A DNA stretch of 20,375 bases from Bryobacterales bacterium (GTDB lineage: Bacteria > Acidobacteriota > Terriglobia > Bryobacterales > Bryobacteraceae), in assembly GCA_030838885.1 (NCBI GenBank), contig JAUZEU010000086.1, positions 1 to 20,375 on the forward strand. Reading direction: 5' to 3'. Positions within the stretch are counted from its first letter, which is position 1, and each line of letters opens with the position of its first letter. Shown here piece after piece: positions 17,740-20,375 of this stretch. The translations under genes were made by a program, and so were the position numbers. Below the pieces are notes generated by a model. The model did no database searches. It saw only the letters and a program-made list of their open reading frames with translations, and had not been told where the DNA came from.

Positions 17740-18729
17740 CTAGTCCTGCGTTTCGGACTGGAGCGCCTTCATAAAAAAGTCCACGTTGTTCTTATCTATC
17801 AGCGTGGCTCCTGTATCGACGAACGACGGAATGGGAGAGAAGGCATCCTCAAACCATTTCTTGTCCAGCGGCCCCGGGCTGTGGTGATGCAGATCGTCAA
17901 GCATCTTCAATCCGAAGAAGCACATTGTAAATGGCTTCTGGCCAATGGTCGCAGTGATGATTCCTTTTTTGATCGCTGCAAGCGTCCGCGGGGTGCTGTC
18001 CATGGCGATTACGACCTTGTCTGTAACGTGCTGACGTTCGAGGATATCGGCTACTTCCGGGCAGGAAGTCGACTCAAGACAAACAAAGGCATCAATCTTA
18101 CCGGCACCGCTCTGCAGCATTTCCTTTGTCGCATCAAAAGCGATGGCGGCGTTTCCCTTTGTGTCGACCACGCGAGCTGTCTTGAGTCCCGGGTAAGCGG
18201 CGAACGTATCCTGGTAGCCGTGCAGGCGCTCATAGAGGTTCGGCTGCGCCGGCATCGTGTAAAACACAACGTTGCCCTTGCCTTTAAGCTGTTGGGCGAC
18301 GATATGGCCACCCATGGTCCCCACCTTGTAGTTATCCGTGCCGATGAAAAACAGGCGCTTGCTGTCCTGAACGTCAGAATCGACAGTAATCACCGGAATT
18401 CCCTGTTCGATCGCGGCGTTGATATCAGGCTGGATTAGACTGGAATCTCCCGCTGAGATCAGGATCCCTGTTGGCTTTTCCCGAATGATCCTCTGAAATT
18501 CCTCGTGCTGTACTTTCGGATTATAGTTCTCCGGACCGGCAACTTCGGTTTTGACATTCATTGCGCTGCCTGCCCTGTTAAGCCCGGCAATAGCAGCCTG
18601 CCAGTATGGAACTTTCGTGTTGTTCGCAAGCAACACGTATTTCTCAGTTGCCTCGTGCTGCGGTGATCCGCAGCCAGCGAGGGCTGCCAAAAAAGCGATC
18701 GGCGATATCAGGAGTACTTGACCCTGCAT
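17740..18729 (-). CDS. Substrate-binding lipoprotein, ribose-type (Peripla_BP_4) family
   Basis: A 329-residue periplasmic sugar-binding protein homologue anchored as a lipoprotein. The signal peptide ends in a lipobox L17-A18-G19-C20 (FLAALAGCGSP). Family features follow: KYVLLANNTKVPYWQAAIAG, a GPENYNPKVQHEEFQRII segment, the GILISAGDSSLIQPDINAA region, GIPVITVDSDV, FIGTDNYKVG, and IDAFVCLESTSCPEVADIL. The frame extends upstream to 18789, but ATG 18729 has AGGAAGGA just before it and starts the signal peptide, so I chose it. ABC-type partners (ATPase, permease) are absent from the window, so it is an orphan that may serve a distant transporter or a sensor. The ligand is unknown; ribose-type sugars, autoinducer-like or inositol ligands are all possible. 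Confidence 0.9.
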   Translation of the reverse strand: MQGQVLLISPIAFLAALAGCGSPQHEATEKYVLLANNTKVPYWQAAIAGLNRAGSAMNVKTEVAGPENYNPKVQHEEFQRIIREKPTGILISAGDSSLIQPDINAAIEQGIPVITVDSDVQDSKRLFFIGTDNYKVGTMGGHIVAQQLKGKGNVVFYTMPAQPNLYERLHGYQDTFAAYPGLKTARVVDTKGNAAIAFDATKEMLQSGAGKIDAFVCLESTSCPEVADILERQHVTDKVVIAMDSTPRTLAAIKKGIITATIGQKPFTMCFFGLKMLDDLHHHSPGPLDKKWFEDAFSPIPSFVDTGATLIDKNNVDFFMKALQSETQD

Positions 18730-18867
18730 GGCGTCCTTCCTCGACGGGCGGATTATATCGAAGTTGAAACCCGGTGCGAAGGGGGTCAATCGCTGTCGGC
18801 AAAATAGAAATGTCCTGTTTGCCCGGGTTAGAGCAAACTCCGCTTCAGCTTGCCTTCGCCGTGCGTC

Positions 18868-19131
18868 TCATCTGTGTGGCTGAGGTCGTACTGCCTGTTT
18901 CGTGGTAGCCGAACGGATCCAGGATTGACCCGGAGGGTCCTGATGGACGAAGTGAAGAACAAGAGCAACGCCGCAGCCTAAAGCAATGGCGGCGGGAAAC
19001 GTGTACCATAACGCGGGAATTCCGATGAGAAATATAACCGTGCTGCCGATAGCGAAAATTGCCCCTGCTACGCCTCCGCCGCCCGGTATCTTCGCAATAT
19101 TAATTTCCGCCCTTGGGATATCTTGTTTCAT
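18868..19131 (-). CDS. Small membrane protein with two transmembrane segments
   Basis: An 87-residue protein, not recognised. After a polar N terminus (MKQDIPRAEINIAKIPGGGG) come two hydrophobic helices (about 21-40, GAIFAIGSTVIFLIGIPALW; and 45-62, PAAIALGCGVALVLHFVH), then a basic tail (SATTKQAVRPQPHR). A hairpin-type inner-membrane protein with a cytoplasmic basic tail is likely. AGAAGGTG 5 bases before the ATG supports translation. It lies 138 bases upstream, same strand, of the lipoprotein gene, so the two may share a transcript, though the gap is long. Function unknown. Confidence 0.7.
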   Translation of the reverse strand: MKQDIPRAEINIAKIPGGGGVAGAIFAIGSTVIFLIGIPALWYTFPAAIALGCGVALVLHFVHQDPPGQSWIRSATTKQAVRPQPHR

Positions 19132-19437
19132 ACTGCACCTTCTGGTTTCAACCTATCACAAATTGATGTTTCAAAATTTTGCTGCTCCCCACCACACCTG
19201 ATCGAAAGTGATACTGCCCTGTCCGGAGTTTGACGTTTATATCGACAGTCTGCACTTACTGCAGACAACAAATCGACCTTGCAGTAGATCAAGATCAACG
19301 GCACGACCCCGAGGGAGAGAATCGCTACCGCCCGGCGAATTTCATCGGCTGCGAGGAACCGCGTCCTCGGCAAGCCACTTATCGGTGATTTCCACCCTGT
19401 GTTTTTAGGTCTTTCAAAATACAATCGAGTTCGTACC
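19132..19437. other. Gene-poor stretch
   Basis: About 300 bases with no convincing gene. A minus-strand reading runs through it (its TGA overlaps the ATG of the small membrane protein), but its only ATG lies inside the 19500 gene and it reads through the terminator stem. TACAAT at 19420-19425 resembles a -10 box but lacks a -35. The plus-strand transcript that the terminator at 19438 would close is not evident. Confidence 0.5.
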
Positions 19438-19461
19438 AGCCCCGCATTCGCGGGGCTTTTT
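19438..19461 (+). terminator. Strong intrinsic terminator without an obvious upstream gene
   Basis: AGCCCCGC (19438-19445), loop ATTC, GCGGGGCT (19450-19457), then TTTT. The stem is a perfect 8 bp of mostly GC and the T-tract lies only on the plus-strand side. It stands 39 bases upstream of the hypothetical gene at 19500. It could end an unannotated small RNA from the preceding 300 bases or insulate the downstream gene. Confidence 0.85.
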
Positions 19462-19499
19462 CTATTTGCAATCAAAAACGAAAGGTAAAGGAAAGAAGA

Positions 19500-19718
19500 A
19501 TGGGAAATGTGATGGACAGATCCCACGACGAGCAGTTCTCGGAACTGGTAAGAGCTAAGTTGCTTGCATTTCCAGGATTGACGGCTCAAGAATTGGCAGT
19601 AGAACTGAGGTTCAGGTTCGATAGTCAGTTCCTGAAGAAATTGACCGCCGCTTCTGACAAACAGACAATTTACGCCAGGGTTGGAAAGTACTATCCGGGA
19701 GAAAGGAAACTGCGGTAG
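19500..19718 (+). CDS. Small hypothetical protein (72 residues)
   Basis: The ATG is preceded by a purine-rich AAAGGAAAGAAGA, a good Shine-Dalgarno. The protein is helical and charged, with LVRAKLLAFPGLTAQELAVEL resembling a helix-turn-helix pattern, FDSQFLKKLTAAS, and a short basic C terminus (GKYYPGERKLR). No family is recognised. It could be a small DNA-binding protein, but that is speculation. A second in-frame ATG is at 19512. Its codons are less GC-rich than those of the flanking core genes, which suits acquired DNA. Confidence 0.55.
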   Translation: MGNVMDRSHDEQFSELVRAKLLAFPGLTAQELAVELRFRFDSQFLKKLTAASDKQTIYARVGKYYPGERKLR

Positions 19719-19809
19719 ATCGGAAGTTTAGAAAGGGGAGAATCTATTAGTGCTCCCTTCTTCAAAATAGCTCAGCACGACTTTTTCAGGTTCGGCTACC
19801 CAATGATAA

Positions 19810-20126
19810 TTAGCTCCGATCAGCCTTAGCCGGCAAACGTCGACGTTCCAGTTCCTCGGCAATAAGCCCGTCTACAAGTTTCGGAGAAACCCTGAAGTTC
19901 GTTAACATCAACCCTTTCAGCAGTGATGCAAGATCCCCAAATCCTGCAACCGACGCGGCCCGGAGCACGCCAAGTGTTCCGGTATTCGGAATACCGCGGC
20001 GTGATGCTTCAGATCTTCCGGCTGTTTCGTCGCTCAGAAGGAGTACGTCAGCTTACAGTTGCGCAACCAGAATCGCACTACGTTCCCTGACGTCAAGGTG
20101 GGCCAGAGCCGAATCATGGTTTGCCG
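19810..20126 (-). pseudogene. PIN-domain (DUF3368-type) protein, 5' truncated by an IS and with a nonsense codon
   Basis: Reading on the minus strand from the IS end gives SALAHLDVRERSAILVAQL, then an in-frame TAA (20053-20055), then ADVLLLSDETAGR, GTLGVLRAASVAGFGDLASL, a helix, and SPKLVDGLIAEELERRR, ending in TAA at 19810-19812. This is the C-terminal part of a DUF3368-type PIN nuclease, with the conserved E-R/S-AI helix, the LLSDE acid and the TLGVL strand. The N-terminal half, with the first acid, is absent, and the element end lies at the break. The reading is otherwise continuous, so nonsense mutation and IS truncation are the only lesions visible. It was probably the toxin or toxin-like member of a module; no antitoxin is seen. 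It differs in family from the PIN remnant at 2490. Confidence 0.8.
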
Positions 20127-20375
20127 GTAACAGTTCAGGTGGTTAAGCCGTTTTCAGCAGGGAAGGTACAGTTTGAGAGCGCCTGTGGAACCGGATGGCG
20201 GTGCCGAGGTAGTCGAGGGGCTCTCGATTCTGCATGCGGCAGGTACGAGTCACCGTGAGCAGACGCGCGACCGCGACTTCGCCCTGGGAGCTTCGGCTTC
20301 CAAAACTGGTCTTGCGCCATTGAACAGCGCAGCGGAGTGCCCGCTCAGCGGAGTTGTTGGTGGGCTCGACGCCCT
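20127..20375 (-). mobile_element. IS66-family insertion sequence, one end only
   Basis: The element end is placed at GTAACAGTTCAGG (20127-20139) because IS66-family ends typically begin with GTAA, the transposase stop lies 16 bases inside, and the PIN reading frame begins right outside. IS66 elements make 8-base target duplications; here the adjacent bases are GTTTGCCG (20119-20126), but the other end is outside the window so this cannot be confirmed. Confidence 0.75.
20143..20373 (-). CDS. IS66-family transposase (TnpC), C-terminal fragment cut by the window edge
   Basis: The last 76 residues of an IS66 transposase. It starts with VEPTNNSAERALR, containing the final catalytic Glu of the DDE triad, followed by the family block VQWRKTSFGSRSSQGEVAVAR, LLTVTRTCRMQNREPLDYL and a basic tail ending SLLKTA. 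The stop is TAA at 20145-20143. The rest of the gene lies beyond the window. The catalytic Glu region is intact. Confidence 0.88.
   Translation of the reverse strand, partial: GVEPTNNSAERALRCAVQWRKTSFGSRSSQGEVAVARLLTVTRTCRMQNREPLDYLGTAIRFHRRSQTVPSLLKTA

Noticed and set aside
17710..18438. Plus-strand 242-codon ORF over the lipoprotein gene
   Set aside because: Antisense to a gene with clear lipobox and sugar-binding motifs; no ribosome binding site.
19128..19589. Minus-strand 153-codon ORF whose stop overlaps the small membrane protein start (ATGA)
   Set aside because: Its only ATG lies inside the plus-strand 72-residue gene, and the frame reads through the stem of the intrinsic terminator at 19438-19461. 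Composition is not that of a folded protein.
19736..19757. GGGAG-CTCCC hairpin after the 72-residue gene as a terminator
   Set aside because: Only five base pairs, a 12-base loop and a weak T-run; too poor to call.

Overview
This window looks like the chromosome of a GC-rich soil bacterium, most likely an acidobacterium of the Solibacter/Bryobacter kind. That is an inference from gene content: an 808-residue duplicated FtsX/MacB-like permease without its own ATPase (the 'ADOP' type expanded in Acidobacteria), a PQQ dehydrogenase paired with a diheme cytochrome c, two DinB/YfiT-like proteins, and a KaiC-like ATPase overlapping a histidine kinase gene. No rRNA or tRNA is visible to settle it.

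Layout. Bases 2-1828 hold the C-terminal two-thirds or less of rpoC, closed by a strong intrinsic terminator (1851-1886). Bases 1887-2911 are decayed sequence: one doubtful ORF, then the remains of a VapBC-type toxin-antitoxin module whose PIN toxin carries four successive single-base frameshifts. Bases 2912-4447 encode an acyl-CoA (propionyl-CoA type) carboxylase beta subunit. A proline-rich protein of unknown function (4571-5320, minus), an aldo/keto reductase (5537-6577), a DinB-like protein (6581-7060, minus) and a stand-alone DUF1016/YhcG-type PDDEXK nuclease (7128-8165) follow. They are packed closely in alternating orientation, so they look like separate transcription units.

Bases 8169-10451 (minus) are a two-gene operon, diheme cytochrome c then PQQ dehydrogenase, evidently a periplasmic oxidation system feeding electrons to the respiratory chain. 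The ADOP permease (10630-13056) diverges from it. At 13201-16027 lies a KaiC-like double ATPase with an 11-bp overlap into a histidine kinase that has a degenerate receiver domain. This is the most interesting intact system in the window. A secreted DinB-like protein (16064-16615, minus), a SAM methyltransferase with a TATAAT box almost touching its start codon (16821-17642), and an orphan sugar-type substrate-binding lipoprotein (17740-18729, minus) follow.

The right end (18868-20375) is accessory: a two-TM small membrane protein, an unexplained intrinsic terminator, a 72-residue hypothetical gene, a second broken PIN-domain gene, and the C-terminal end of an IS66-family transposase running off the window. 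The IS end appears to sit inside the PIN gene. The two PIN remnants (near 2.5 kb and 20 kb) and the IS mark both flanks as sites of gene gain and decay. No CRISPR array, RNA gene or complete mobile element was found.
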